NCBI RefSeq assembly: GCF_001005295.1
Contig: NZ_LBMK01000004.1
Location: 88,737 to 152,736, forward strand
DNA: 64,000 nucleotides
Origin: Streptomyces yangpuensis
GTDB lineage: Bacteria; Actinomycetota; Actinomycetes; Streptomycetales; Streptomycetaceae
Direction of reading: 5' to 3'
Positions 1 to 8,492 of this stretch are shown in pieces. A model generated the notes under the pieces. That model ran no database searches. It had not been told where the DNA came from and saw only the letters and a program-made list of their open reading frames with translations. A program made the position numbers and the translations under genes. Every line of letters begins with the position of its first letter. The first letter of the stretch is position 1.

Positions 1-167
1 CGAGGAGACCCTCGTGCGGGGCACCACCCCACACCCGCACACCACCGCCCGACTCCACTCCCGCACAGGACACCGCCGAGCACCGCAGTGCCCCGTGCCC
101 GGGCGCAGCCCGACCCGCACACCACCGAGCAACCCCGCAGGGGCACCGCAGGGGCTAGGTTTGGGGG

Positions 168-518
168 GTGGACATCCTTGAGGTTCCCCGGGAGTTGGTC
201 GAGGCTCAGGTTCGGTACAACGGGGATGCCGGGCGGGAGTTCGTCGCGGCGTTGCCCGCGCGGGCCGCGGAGTTCCTGGAGCGGTGGCGGCTGCGGCGGG
301 TCGGGCCGGTGATGCACGGGGTGACCGCCCTGGTGCTGCCGGTGCAGCGGGCCGACGGCAGTGGGGCCGTGCTGAAGCTGGTGTCGCTGGACGAGGAGTG
401 CGTGGGGGAGCCGGTCGCGCTGCGCGCCTGGGACGTGGAGGACGGCGAAGAGCGGCTGGACGAGGAGCAGTTGGCGGTGGTGGACGTGCTGCTGGGGCCC
501 CCTGGGGTGCGGGGATGA
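168..518 (+). pseudogene. Truncated aminoglycoside/hydroxyurea phosphotransferase-like protein (N-lobe only)
   Basis: This 116-residue frame starts with GTG. It reads like the N-terminal lobe of the actinobacterial APH/streptomycin-6-kinase-like family: a substrate-independent N-terminal helix, the HGVTALVLP strand, and the VLKLVSLDEE segment that carries the ATP-binding lysine, followed by GEPVALRAWD. Family members are about 300 residues long. Here the similarity stops after ALRAWD and a short acidic tail follows (DEEQLAVVDVLL). The C-lobe, with the catalytic HxDxxxxN and DFG-like motifs, is absent. I infer a deletion remnant that cannot phosphorylate a substrate. The stop overlaps the start of the next gene (ATGA), so the frame may survive only because it couples translation into the acetyltransferase. 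The 167 bases before it show no gene I can support. Confidence 0.55.
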
Positions 519-994
519 TCCGTAGGGCTGAAGTCACCGATGTTCCTGTCGTCTGCGAGATGATCCGCGAGCTCGCGGAGTACGAGAGGGTGCGGCACGA
601 GGCGCGGGCGACCGAAGAGCAGTTGCGGGAGGCGCTGTTCGGGGAGTGTCCGGCGGTGTTCGCGCATGTCGCGGAGGCGGAGGACGGGGAGGTCGTCGGG
701 TTCGCGGTGTGGTTCCTCTCCTTCTCGACGTGGCGCGGGGTGCACGGGATCTATCTGGAGGACCTGTACGTACGTCCGGGCGTGCGTGGCGGTGGTTATG
801 GAAAGGCGTTGCTGCGGGAGTTGGCGCGTACGTGCGTCGAGCGCGGCTACGAGCGGCTGGAGTGGTCGGTGCTGAACTGGAACGCGCCGACGATCGCCTT
901 CTACGAGGCCCTGGGTGCCCGGCCGCAGGAGGAGTGGTCGGTGTACCGGCTGACGGACGGGGCGCTGGCGGAGCTCGGGGCCAGCACTAGGTGA
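515..994 (+). CDS. GNAT-family N-acetyltransferase
   Basis: The 159-residue protein has the complete GNAT fold. After an N-terminal IRRAEVTDVPVVCEMI helix comes the central VGFAVWFLSFSTW strand. The acetyl-CoA pyrophosphate loop follows (VRPGVRGGGYGKALL, a Q/RxxGxG/A type motif), and then NWNAPTIAFYEALGA, the usual C-terminal motif B. The size, and residues such as GIYLEDLYV, resemble the spermidine/diamine acetyltransferase-like subgroup, but the substrate cannot be read from the sequence. The ATG at 515 overlaps the TGA of the upstream remnant, which suggests translational coupling. I chose this start because upstream codons in the longer open frame lack family similarity. Confidence 0.85.
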   Translation: MIRRAEVTDVPVVCEMIRELAEYERVRHEARATEEQLREALFGECPAVFAHVAEAEDGEVVGFAVWFLSFSTWRGVHGIYLEDLYVRPGVRGGGYGKALLRELARTCVERGYERLEWSVLNWNAPTIAFYEALGARPQEEWSVYRLTDGALAELGASTR

Positions 995-1073
995 CCTTGA
1001 GTTCGGTCGAGGTCAAGGGCCGGACCGGGACCGGAGCCGGGCCGTTGTCGGTGCTGTCGGCCACGATGGGGGC

Positions 1074-1748
1074 ATGGTGCGAAACGGGCGGGAGCAGTCG
1101 GTGAAGGCGGCGCGCAGGCCGGAGCTCAGGCTGCCGGATCTGGCGCCCTGGGAAGGGCGGGAGCTGGAGGCGGACGGGGACTACGACGGGCTGGAGTTCG
1201 CGGACCTGGACCTGGCGGGGCAGGAGGGGGTCGGGGCCCGGTTCATGGACTGCGCGGTGCGGCGCTGCGCGCTGGACGAGGCGGGGCTGGCGAAGGCGCG
1301 GATCCTGGATTCGGTGCTGGAGGGGGTCCGCGGGGTGGGGACCGACCTGTCGGGGGCGTCGCTGCGGGACGTGGAGCTGGTGGACGCCCGCCTGGGCGGG
1401 GTGCAGCTGCACGGGGCGGGGCTGGAGCGGGTGGTGGTCCGGGGCGGCAAGATCGATTACCTGAACCTGCGGAAGGCGCGGCTGCGGGACGTGGTCTTCG
1501 AGGGGTGTGTGCTGGTGGAGCCGGACTTCGGGGGTGCGGTGCTGGAGCGGGTGGAGTTCCGGGACTGCGCGCTGCGCGGGGTGGACTTCTCGGGGGTGCG
1601 GATGGCGGATGTGGACCTGCGGGAGGCCGCCGTGCTGGAGATCGCGCGGGGGGTGGATGCGCTGGCCGGGGCGGTGATCAGTCCGGCGCAGCTGTTCGAT
1701 CTGGCTCCGGCGCTTGCGGTTCAGTTGGGGGTGCGGGTGCTTTCGTAG
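1074..1748 (+). CDS. Pentapeptide-repeat protein
   Basis: The 224-residue protein consists largely of degenerate A(D/N)LXX-like five-residue repeats from about residue 40 to 190 (for example FADLDLAG, TDLSGASLRD, LNLRKARLRD, VDFSGVRMADVDLREA). Such repeats form a right-handed quadrilateral beta helix. Family roles range from DNA mimicry and gyrase protection to unknown cytoplasmic functions; no catalytic residues are recognised. There is no signal peptide or membrane segment, so it is probably cytoplasmic. The gene stands alone between the acetyltransferase and a secreted hydrolase. The ATG is preceded by GGGGGC, a weak ribosome-binding site. Confidence 0.85.
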   Translation: MVRNGREQSVKAARRPELRLPDLAPWEGRELEADGDYDGLEFADLDLAGQEGVGARFMDCAVRRCALDEAGLAKARILDSVLEGVRGVGTDLSGASLRDVELVDARLGGVQLHGAGLERVVVRGGKIDYLNLRKARLRDVVFEGCVLVEPDFGGAVLERVEFRDCALRGVDFSGVRMADVDLREAAVLEIARGVDALAGAVISPAQLFDLAPALAVQLGVRVLS

Positions 1749-1784
1749 AGGGGCCGTCGGGGGTGGTGCCGGTGCGCTGTCGGG

Positions 1785-1850
1785 TGCGGCGCCGTTGCGG
1801 GGGCGCTGCCCCCGGCCCCCCACGCCTCAAACGCCGACGGGGCTGGGATG
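1785..1850. repeat. Dispersed GC-rich stem-loop repeat, copy A
   Basis: This is an intergenic copy of a repeat found in at least five places in the window. Its shared core reads CCTCAAACGCC followed by GGGGCTGG. The preceding GGGGGCGCTGCCCCC can fold into a hairpin. It lies downstream of the pentapeptide gene and before the GH26-like gene, consistent with a terminator or a REP-like element. Confidence 0.7.
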
Positions 1851-1971
1851 GGGGGCGGGGCTGGAGGGTGGGGCTAATGGGCGAGTGCGGGGGTGGTTGG
1901 GCGGGCGGTTCCGTGGGGTGGTGCCTAACGTGCTGGCAGGCGCAGCGGTGCGCGAGGCCTGTGGAGGTGTC

Positions 1972-2976
1972 ATGTCCCATCGGGGTCGTTGGCTGTCGGG
2001 TGCCTGCGCCGGTGCGGTGGTCGTCGCCCTGCTCGTCGTGGGCAGCGTCCTCGACGCGCGGCCGTCGCGGGAGGGGGCCGGGGGAGGTGCGGGGAGCGAG
2101 GCCGCGGGGACGGCCGTGGGCGCCTATCTGCACTACGGCTCGCCCGGCGTCGAGCGGATGGCTGAGCTCTCGCGCTGGCTCGGCGGCACCGAGCTGCGTG
2201 CCGGGCACACCTATCTGCCCGGCGACACGTGGGCGAACATCGAGGGGGCACCGGATTCCCTGCGCAGCTGGGCGCGCTGGAGGCGGGAGCGGGCCGATCG
2301 GCTGTTCGTCCTGAACGTGCCCATGCAGGAGCGCAACGAGGCCGGTGTGCCCGACGGCCGGGTTGCGGAGCTGATCCGCGCCGGCGCCCGCGGTGCGAAC
2401 GACGAGCACTTCCGGCGGCTGGCCAGGAGGCTGGTCGGCCTCGGGGTGCCGGACACGGTGATCGTGCTCGGGTGGGAGATGAACGGCTTCGGCTACACCC
2501 ACCGCTGCCGTCCCGACCCGGAGAACTGGAAGGCGTACTGGCGGCGCATCGTGGCGGCCATGCGTTCCGTGGAGGGGCAGCGGTTCCGCTTCGACTACGC
2601 CCCGAACCGCGGGGGTGACGCGATCGCCTGGACGAGCTGCTATCCCGGCGACGACGTGGTCGACGTCCTCGGCATGGACTCCTACGACCAGGAGCCGGGC
2701 CGTACCTTCGAGGATCAGGTCCGCCAGCCCTACGGGCTCCAGCAGCAGGTGGATTTCGCGAAGGCGCACGGCAAGCGGATCTCGTACCCCGAATGGGGGC
2801 TGTTCCGGCACGGGGACAATCCGGAGTACGTACGGGGCATGCTGTCCTGGTTCGCCGAGCACCGGCCGCTGTACCACAGCATCACCGACTACTGCCCGCA
2901 CGGCGTGTGGCAGTGCGGGCAGAACCCGCGCTCCGCGGCGGTGTTCCGGGAGTTCCTGTCCGGCGGGCGGCTCTGA
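1972..2976 (+). CDS. Secreted or membrane-anchored GH26-like glycoside hydrolase
   Basis: The 334-residue protein starts with a signal or anchor segment (ACAGAVVVALLVVGSVL), so it acts outside the membrane. The body matches a (beta/alpha)8 hydrolase of the GH26/beta-mannanase type. The GWEMNG motif, near residue 165, carries the likely acid/base glutamate. SYPEWG, near residue 270, carries the likely nucleophile glutamate. DYAPNRG and GMDSYDQ are other family-like active-site strands. I cannot tell which polysaccharide is cut; mannan and related glucans are possible. The ATG at 1972 was chosen because GGAGG stands 5-9 bases upstream and because the longer frame runs through the repeat element. 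The gene ends directly against the convergent gene that follows. Confidence 0.75.
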   Translation: MSHRGRWLSGACAGAVVVALLVVGSVLDARPSREGAGGGAGSEAAGTAVGAYLHYGSPGVERMAELSRWLGGTELRAGHTYLPGDTWANIEGAPDSLRSWARWRRERADRLFVLNVPMQERNEAGVPDGRVAELIRAGARGANDEHFRRLARRLVGLGVPDTVIVLGWEMNGFGYTHRCRPDPENWKAYWRRIVAAMRSVEGQRFRFDYAPNRGGDAIAWTSCYPGDDVVDVLGMDSYDQEPGRTFEDQVRQPYGLQQQVDFAKAHGKRISYPEWGLFRHGDNPEYVRGMLSWFAEHRPLYHSITDYCPHGVWQCGQNPRSAAVFREFLSGGRL

Positions 2977-3480
2977 CTACGCCGGGACGCGCGGGAAGCG
3001 GGCCTGGAGGGTCCAGATGGCCGGGTTGTCGGCGAGCCCGTCGTGCATGTCGATCAGGTCGGCGAGCAGGTCGTGCAGGAAGTCGCGGGCCTCGCGGCGC
3101 AGCAGCCGGTGGCTGAAGGTCAGCGGGGCCTCCTCGGCCGGCATCCAGTCGGCCTCGACGTCGACCCAGCCGAAGCGGCGTTCGAAGAGCATGCGGTCCG
3201 TGGACTCGGTGAAGTCGAGTTCGGCGTACTGGCGGTTGGCGGAGCGGCTGCCGCGCGGGTCCTGGTCGAGCTGCTCGACGATGTCGCACAGCGCCCAGGC
3301 GAAGTCCAGTACGGGCACCCATCCCCAGGCTGTGGACACTTCCCGGTCCGAGGCGGTGTCGGCGAGGTAGACGTCCCCGCAGAACAGGTCGTGCCGCAGC
3401 GTGTGGACGTCCGCGGAGCGGTAGTCGGTCTGCGGGGGGTCGGGGAAGCGCCGGGAGAGGGAGTAGCCGATGTCGAGCAC
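2977..3480 (-). CDS. Conserved actinobacterial protein of unknown function
   Basis: This is a 167-residue, acidic, probably cytoplasmic protein with a GTG start and no signal peptide or membrane segment. Features include an N-terminal VHTLRHDLFCGDVYL stretch and a central VPVLDFAWALCDIVEQL helix. The C-terminal half is rich in Leu and Asp (DFLHDLLADLIDMHDGL). I recognise the style of small conserved Streptomyces proteins but not a family with known function. Its stop abuts that of the GH26-like gene with no gap. It is separated by about 55 bases from the senR-like gene on the same strand and could be read as its distal partner. Confidence 0.6.
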   Translation of the reverse strand: MLDIGYSLSRRFPDPPQTDYRSADVHTLRHDLFCGDVYLADTASDREVSTAWGWVPVLDFAWALCDIVEQLDQDPRGSRSANRQYAELDFTESTDRMLFERRFGWVDVEADWMPAEEAPLTFSHRLLRREARDFLHDLLADLIDMHDGLADNPAIWTLQARFPRVPA

Positions 3481-3534
3481 GTACCCGATGGTGTCACGGG
3501 TCCCGGGGGCTCCCCACCCCGGCGTCGGGACGGG

Positions 3535-4158
3535 TCAGGAGGGCAGGAGGCGCTGTTCCTTCGCGATGGAGACGGCGCCCGCGCGGGTGTCGACGCCGAG
3601 CTTGTCGTAGATCCGCCCCAGGTGGGTCTTGACGGTGGCCTCGCTGATGAACAGGGCGCGGGCGATGTCACGGTTGCCGAGGCCGCGGGCCAGCTGGCCG
3701 AGGATGTCCAGTTCGCGGTCGGTGAGGGTGGGGCGGCTGCCGCGCATGTGGGCCATGACGCGGCTCGCGACGGGCGCCGAGAGGGTGGTGCGGCCCTGGG
3801 CGGCGGAGTGGATCGCGGCGAAGAGCTCCTCGGGGCGTTCCGCCTTCAGGAGGTAGCCGGTGGCTCCGGCGCCGATCGCCCGGGTGATGTCCGCGTCCGT
3901 GTCGTAGGTGGTGAGGACCAGGACGTGCGGGGGCCGGGGGAGCGCGGTGATGCGGCGGGTCGCCTCGACGCCGTCGATGCCCTCGCCGAGCTGGAGGTCC
4001 ATGAGGACCACGTCGGGGTGCAGTTTCGCGGCCAGGGCGACGGCCTCCTCGCCGCTGCCCGCCTCGCCGAGGACCTCGATGTCGGGTTCGCTGCCGAGGA
4101 GGGCGAGGAGTCCGGCGCGGACCACCACGTGGTCGTCGCAGAGCAGGATCGTCGTCAT
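3535..4158 (-). CDS. senR: LuxR/NarL-family response regulator (SenR-like)
   Basis: The 207-residue regulator has an N-terminal receiver domain with the acidic pair in LLCDDH, the phospho-acceptor aspartate in VVLMDLQLG (about residue 54), the conserved Thr in VLTTYD and the Lys in YLLKAE. The C-terminal LuxR-type helix-turn-helix is LTDREL then GLGNRDIARALFISEATVK. It overlaps the histidine-kinase gene by 4 bases (ATGA), a classic two-component operon. Divergent from the pair is an HbpS-like gene. The same three-gene layout is known as HbpS-SenS-SenR in Streptomyces reticuli, where SenR controls redox-stress genes. The symbol rests on this family and layout argument, not on a search. Confidence 0.75.
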   Translation of the reverse strand: MTTILLCDDHVVVRAGLLALLGSEPDIEVLGEAGSGEEAVALAAKLHPDVVLMDLQLGEGIDGVEATRRITALPRPPHVLVLTTYDTDADITRAIGAGATGYLLKAERPEELFAAIHSAAQGRTTLSAPVASRVMAHMRGSRPTLTDRELDILGQLARGLGNRDIARALFISEATVKTHLGRIYDKLGVDTRAGAVSIAKEQRLLPS

Positions 4159-5318
4159 GGAGCGGGCTCCAGGGGGATGGCCGCGGAGAGGACGGTGCCC
4201 TCGCCCGGCGTGGATTCGATGGTCAGGGTGCCGCCCAGCTGGCGGACGCGGGCCCGCATGGCCGGGAGGCCGTGGCCGCGCCCGTCGGCGTCGGTGCGGG
4301 GCTCGGTGAAGCCGTGGCCGTCGTCGGCGATGTCGAGCACCACCTGGTCCCCGAGGAAGCTCAGGGTGAGGGCGGCCGTATGGGCGCCGGAGTGCTCCCG
4401 GACGTTGGCGAGGGCGCCCTGGGCTATGCGCAGCAGGGCGGACTGGACGCGGTCCGGGAGCGGGGTGGGGGCGCCTTCGAGGTGGAAGCGGACCTCGATG
4501 TCGGGTCCGGCATGGAGGGTGCGCAGTGCGTCGGCGAGGCCTGCGCCGTCGGCGAGCTCGGACGGGGCCAGGTCGTGGACCAGCCGCCGGGCCTCGGCGA
4601 GGCCGTCTGCGGCGATGCCGGTGGCGGTACGGACGTGGGCGCGGGCGGTGGCCGGGTCGGTGTCCCAGGTGCGGTCGGCGGCCTGGAGGAGCATCTGCTG
4701 GCTGGACAGGTTCTGGGCGAGGGTGTCGTGGATCTCCATGGACAGCCGCTGGCGTTCGGCGAGGGTGCCTTCGCGGCGCTCGGTGGCGGCCAGTTCCCGG
4801 CGGGTCCGGATCAGGTCGCCGATCAGCGCCCGCTGGGCCTGGGCCTGGCGTTCCATGTGGACGAAGACGGCGGTGGCGAGGGCGGCGACGGCGGGCGGTG
4901 CCAGGAGCAGGTTGGGGTCGAAGGACTTGGAGAGCTGCATCTGGGCGGTCACGACGAAGGCGGTGAGGAGGGCCACCAGGACGATGGCGGCGCGCGGGGG
5001 GAGGGTGCGCAGGGATGTGAAGAAGAGCGGTACGGCGCACCAGGCGAAGCTCGGCGCGAGGACGACGAGGACCACCCAGGTGGTGACGACCAGGCCGAGC
5101 CAGAGGAGGCGGCGGCGGGTGGGGGCGGCGCCGAGCACCGGGCCGAGTACGTAGAGCAGGGCGAGGGTGACGCTGAGGGCGATGACCCACGGGGTGCGGG
5201 GTTCGCCGGGGTGGCGGAGCAGGAAGCGGGCCACGGAGGCGCCGAGGAGGAGGAAGAAGGCGGTGTGGGCGACCGTCGCGAGGGTTCGGGTGTCGTCGCG
5301 CGGCGGTGCGGGGGTCAC
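4155..5318 (-). CDS. senS: Sensor histidine kinase, HisKA_3 type (SenS-like)
   Basis: The 387-residue kinase has about five N-terminal transmembrane helices (roughly residues 15-150). A coiled linker follows, then the HisKA_3 dimerisation helix with the phospho-histidine in RQRLSMEIHDTLAQN. The HATPase_c domain has N-box LANVREHSGA, DIADDGHGF, and the G2 loop RGHGLPAMRARV. I chose the GTG at 5318 because AAGGAG lies just upstream; the longer frame runs into repeat DNA. With the overlapping response regulator and the divergent HbpS-like gene it matches the SenS-SenR system. There, in published work, the extracellular haem-binding protein HbpS modulates SenS autophosphorylation under iron or peroxide stress. 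Confidence 0.78.
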   Translation of the reverse strand: MTPAPPRDDTRTLATVAHTAFFLLLGASVARFLLRHPGEPRTPWVIALSVTLALLYVLGPVLGAAPTRRRLLWLGLVVTTWVVLVVLAPSFAWCAVPLFFTSLRTLPPRAAIVLVALLTAFVVTAQMQLSKSFDPNLLLAPPAVAALATAVFVHMERQAQAQRALIGDLIRTRRELAATERREGTLAERQRLSMEIHDTLAQNLSSQQMLLQAADRTWDTDPATARAHVRTATGIAADGLAEARRLVHDLAPSELADGAGLADALRTLHAGPDIEVRFHLEGAPTPLPDRVQSALLRIAQGALANVREHSGAHTAALTLSFLGDQVVLDIADDGHGFTEPRTDADGRGHGLPAMRARVRQLGGTLTIESTPGEGTVLSAAIPLEPAP

Positions 5319-5875
5319 GGGGTGCTCCTTGGTCGGGCGTGCGTCCATTGTCGGCTGCGGCGCGGTGCGGTTGTCTGCGGCGCGGTGCCCTTGCCTGCGG
5401 CGCGGTGCCGTTGACGGGTGCGGCGCCGTTGCGGGGGCGCTGCCCCCGGGCCCCCGCGCCTCAAGCGCCGGCGGGGCTGGAAGTGTGGGGCTCCGCCCCG
5501 GACCCCGCGCCTCAAGCGCCGGCGAGGCTGGAAGTGTGGGGCTCCGCCCCGGACCCCGCGCCTCAAGCGCCGGCGAGGCTGGGATGGGGCGGCGAGGCTG
5601 GGGTGGGGCGGCGGGGCTGGGATGGGGCGGCGGCCCCGATGGGGCGGCGGGGCTGGGCTCGCCCGGTCGGACCAGCAAATACCGCGCCGGAGGCGAAGCG
5701 CATCGGCCGATCGGATGACCCCCGGGTCAGCCGGTGCGGTGGGCGGGGCGAGCCGGTACGGGGACGGGGTGGAGGGGGTCCGGGGCCCAGGCTTGGAGCA
5801 GTGAAGGAGCCGGTCCGCCCGGCCCGGACCGACCGATCCGACGCCGTCACCGCGGCACCGTTCTCAGGAGCAGAG
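5319..5875. other. Divergent intergenic region between senS-like and hbpS-like genes
   Basis: These 557 bases have no gene I can support. They hold the tandem stem-loop repeats (5424-5582). Next comes a run of imperfect 20-base units of the GGCGGCGGGGCTGGGATGGG kind to about 5660, and then the promoter-proximal stretch of the hbpS-like gene with AGGAG at 5866-5870. I could not identify a clear redox-regulator operator. Confidence 0.5.
5424..5582. repeat. Dispersed GC-rich stem-loop repeat, copy B (tandem, three units)
   Basis: Three adjacent copies occur here. The last two are nearly identical with a 51-base period, beginning near 5479 and 5530. Each holds GGGGCTCCGCCCC, a self-complementary hairpin, followed by the CCTCAAGCGCCGGCG core. 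They lie in the divergent gap between the kinase gene and the HbpS-like gene. Confidence 0.75.
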
Positions 5876-6436
5876 ATGAAGACCCGCACCCGCGTTCTCA
5901 CCGGTACCGCCCTCGCCGTCGCTCTGGGCGCCGGAACCTTCGGTGCCGTGAGCGCCAGCGCGAGCCCCGCCGGCACCACCGCCCAGGCCGCCGCCGTCGC
6001 GGCGAAGAAGGACGGCCCGAGCGACAAGAACTTCACCACGACGACCCACCTGACCGTCGACGCCGCCACCCGCGCCGCCCAGGCCGCGCTCCAGGCCGCC
6101 GCGGCGGAGAACCAGAAGGTGTCCGTCGCGGTGGTGGACCGCAACGGCAACACCATCGTGACGCTGCGCGGTGACGGCGCGGGCCCGCAGTCCTACGAGT
6201 CGGCTGAGCGCAAGGCCTTCACCGCCGTGTCCTGGAACGCCCCGACCTCGGTGCTCGTGGGCCGGCTTGCCCAGGCCCCGAACCTGAAGGACATCCCCGG
6301 CACCCTCTTCCTCGGTGGCGGCACCCCGGTCCAGGTGAACGGCGCTCCCGTCGCCGGTATCGGTGTGGCGGGCGCCCCGAGCGGCGACCTGGACGAGAAG
6401 TTCGCCAAGGCCGGCGTGGACGCGCTGAGCAAGTAG
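5876..6436 (+). CDS. hbpS: Secreted GlcG/HbpS-family haem-binding protein
   Basis: The 186-residue protein has an N-terminal signal peptide (VLTGTALAVALGAGTFG, then Ala-rich SASASPAGTTAQA), so it is exported. The mature part is a GlcG/HbpS domain. It has a helix DAATRAAQAALQAAAAE, the strand VSVAVVDRNGNTIVTLRGDG, then the ESAERKAFTAVSW helix. The GTLFLGGGTPVQVNG and VAGIGVAGAPSGDLDEKFA segments close the fold. In S. reticuli HbpS forms octamers, binds haem and iron, and signals to the SenS sensor kinase. The divergent two-component pair here supports the same role. The ATG has AGGAG six bases upstream. A short CGGGC/GCCCG hairpin (6439-6453) follows the stop. Confidence 0.8.
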   Translation: MKTRTRVLTGTALAVALGAGTFGAVSASASPAGTTAQAAAVAAKKDGPSDKNFTTTTHLTVDAATRAAQAALQAAAAENQKVSVAVVDRNGNTIVTLRGDGAGPQSYESAERKAFTAVSWNAPTSVLVGRLAQAPNLKDIPGTLFLGGGTPVQVNGAPVAGIGVAGAPSGDLDEKFAKAGVDALSK

Positions 6437-6468
6437 GACGGGCGCTTTGCCCGCTTAGGATCGGGTGT

Positions 6469-7887
6469 GTGGAACACCGCGCACTTCAACTCCCCCGCCT
6501 CGCCGCTCCTGCCGTAGCCGCCCTGCTCGCCCTCACCACGGCGTGCACGGGAGGCACGGTGCAGGGGCGGCCGGGTGCGTCGGGGCTGCGCGACCCGTAC
6601 TTCCCGAAGGCCGGCAACGGTGGTTACCAGGTCGAGCACTATGCGCTGGACCTGGACTACGACCCCGCCGACGGGGTGCTGCACGGCAGGGCGGTGATCA
6701 CCGCGCGCGCCGAACAGGGGCTCAGTTCCTTCAACCTCGACCTGAGCGGCCTGCACGTCGAGGGCGTGGACGTCGACGGTGAGGGGGCCCGGTTCAACCG
6801 GACCGGCAACGAGCTGACCGTGCGCCCGGCCGACGACGTGAAGAAGGGCAGGGTCTTCCGTACGGAGGTCGTCTACAGCGGCAGGCCGAAGGCCCTCACG
6901 GACGCGGACGGTTCCCGGGAGGGCTGGATCACCGGTGAGGCCGGTGCGGTCGGTGTCGGCGAGCCGGTCGGGTCGATGACCTGGTTCCCCGGCAACCACC
7001 ATCCGAGCGACAAGGCCGCCTACGACATCACGATCAGGGTCCCGCGCGGCTACGAGGCGGTGTCCAACGGGGAGTTGCGTTCCCGTACCGAAGGTGCGGA
7101 CGGGCGGACGCGGTTCGCGTGGCACAGCCCGGAGCCGATGGCCAGCTATCTGGCGACCGCCGTGGTCGGCCCGTACAAGGTGACGACGGGCCGGACGCCT
7201 TCGGGAGTGGCCGTCTACAACGCGGTGTCGCCGGAGGAGGCGGCCGCGAGCGAGGGGACGCTGGCGCGGCTGCCGGAGATGGTGGAGTGGGGCAGCGGCC
7301 GGTTCGGCCCCTACCCGTTCGGTACGGCGGGCGCGGTCGTGCTGCCCGCCGGAACGCTCGCCTACGCGCTGGAGACGCAGACCAAGCCGGTGTACCCGGG
7401 CGCGCCCGGGGACGAGTCGCTGGTGCTGCACGAGCTGGCCCACCAGTGGTTCGGCAACTCGGTGTCGCCGAAGAGCTGGAAGGACATGTGGCTCAACGAG
7501 GGCTTCGCGACCTACGCCGAGTGGCTGTGGGACGAGGACCACGGCGGGCCGAGCGCGCAGGAGCACTTCGACGCGCTGCTGGCCGGTGACACGGACGTCG
7601 ACGAGGCCGCCGATGCCGGCTGGGACGCTTTCCCGCCGGCCGACCCGCCCGGGCCGGGGGACATCTCCGCGAGCCCGGTGTACCAGCGCGGTGCGATGGT
7701 GCTGCAGCGGATCCGGCAGGAGGTCGGCGACGAGAAGTTCTTCGCGCTGGTGCGCGGCTGGGCCGCCGACCACCGGCACGGGAACGCGAGTACGGCCGAC
7801 TTCACCGCCTACGCCGAGGAGCGGACGGGCCACGACCTGAGGAAGGTCTGGGACGTCTGGCTGTACGGGAAGGCCCGCCCGAAGTAG
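6469..7887 (+). CDS. M1-family zinc metallopeptidase (secreted, possible lipoprotein)
   Basis: The 472-residue protein begins with a signal segment ending ALLALTTACTGG. The Cys could be lipidated, though Thr at -3 makes the lipobox imperfect. An N-terminal beta-sandwich (YQVEHYALDLDYD) is followed by the catalytic domain. The zinc motif is HELAHQWFGN (HEXXH, two His ligands), with the third ligand Glu in WLNEGFATYAEW. A downstream Tyr near VYQRGAMVLQ fits the M1 transition-state role. The exopeptidase GAMEN motif is replaced by TLAYALE, so substrate handling may differ from classical aminopeptidase N. The GTG start has AGGA about eight bases upstream. It follows the hbpS-like gene by 32 bases, and read-through is possible. 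Confidence 0.85.
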   Translation: MEHRALQLPRLAAPAVAALLALTTACTGGTVQGRPGASGLRDPYFPKAGNGGYQVEHYALDLDYDPADGVLHGRAVITARAEQGLSSFNLDLSGLHVEGVDVDGEGARFNRTGNELTVRPADDVKKGRVFRTEVVYSGRPKALTDADGSREGWITGEAGAVGVGEPVGSMTWFPGNHHPSDKAAYDITIRVPRGYEAVSNGELRSRTEGADGRTRFAWHSPEPMASYLATAVVGPYKVTTGRTPSGVAVYNAVSPEEAAASEGTLARLPEMVEWGSGRFGPYPFGTAGAVVLPAGTLAYALETQTKPVYPGAPGDESLVLHELAHQWFGNSVSPKSWKDMWLNEGFATYAEWLWDEDHGGPSAQEHFDALLAGDTDVDEAADAGWDAFPPADPPGPGDISASPVYQRGAMVLQRIRQEVGDEKFFALVRGWAADHRHGNASTADFTAYAEERTGHDLRKVWDVWLYGKARPK

Positions 7888-7954
7888 TCCCGCCCGGAGT
7901 TGGCCCGGTGGCCCGCCTGGAGTAGGCCCGCGGCAGCCCCGGCACCGGACCCGG

Positions 7955-8479
7955 CTACGCGGGGCCGAGGGGTTTGCGCAGCACCGTGCAGTCGCGGCCC
8001 ATGCCGAGATCCTTGGCGCGGCGCACGGGGGAGTACCCCTGGGACCGCCAGAAGGCCAGGCCCTTGGGGTTGTTGTCCAGTACGGCGATCTGCACGCCGG
8101 TGCGTCCGGCGGCGCGGAAGCGGTCCTCGACCAGGGTGGCCACGGCGCGGCCGTGTCCTTCGCGGTGCGCGGTGGCGTCGATGAGCAGCAGGCCGATCCA
8201 GGGGTCGTCGTCCCCGGGGGCGGCGGCCGGGTGGTGGGCGAGGGTGGCGGCGAGGCCGACGAGGCGGCCGGCGCTGCGGGCGAGGAGGATCTCGGCGCTG
8301 TCGTGGGCGAGTTCGTCGGCGAGGGCGGCCGCGACCTGTTCGACCGTGATGCGGTTCGGGTCGGGGAAGTCGCCGCTCAGTTCGAAGAAGGCGTGGTTGG
8401 TCGAGTAGAGGGCGGCGATCTCGGTCAGGACCGGCCCGGGGAGGGCGCCGTCCACGGGGACCAGCGGTTGGAGGATCAC
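7955..8479 (-). CDS. GNAT-family N-acetyltransferase
   Basis: The 174-residue protein has a GNAT core. There is an N-terminal helix with DPNRITVEQVAAALADEL and the strand AEILLARSAGRLVGLAATL. Next comes WIGLLLIDATAHREGHGRAVATL, the acetyl-CoA loop in a variant R-E-G-H-G-R form, then VQIAVLDNNPKGLAFWRSQGY, the usual C-terminal motif. The substrate is unknown. The start is GTG at 8479. It is convergent with the M1 peptidase and sits downstream of terD on the same strand, separated from it by a strong terminator hairpin. Confidence 0.82.
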   Translation of the reverse strand: MILQPLVPVDGALPGPVLTEIAALYSTNHAFFELSGDFPDPNRITVEQVAAALADELAHDSAEILLARSAGRLVGLAATLAHHPAAAPGDDDPWIGLLLIDATAHREGHGRAVATLVEDRFRAAGRTGVQIAVLDNNPKGLAFWRSQGYSPVRRAKDLGMGRDCTVLRKPLGPA

Positions 8480-8492
8480 CTGGGGAACGGTA

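Noticed and set aside
3043..5154. 703-residue open frame on the + strand
   Set aside because: It is the antisense of the senR/senS genes; its composition (Gly/Arg/Val-rich, no domain) is typical of GC-rich shadow frames.
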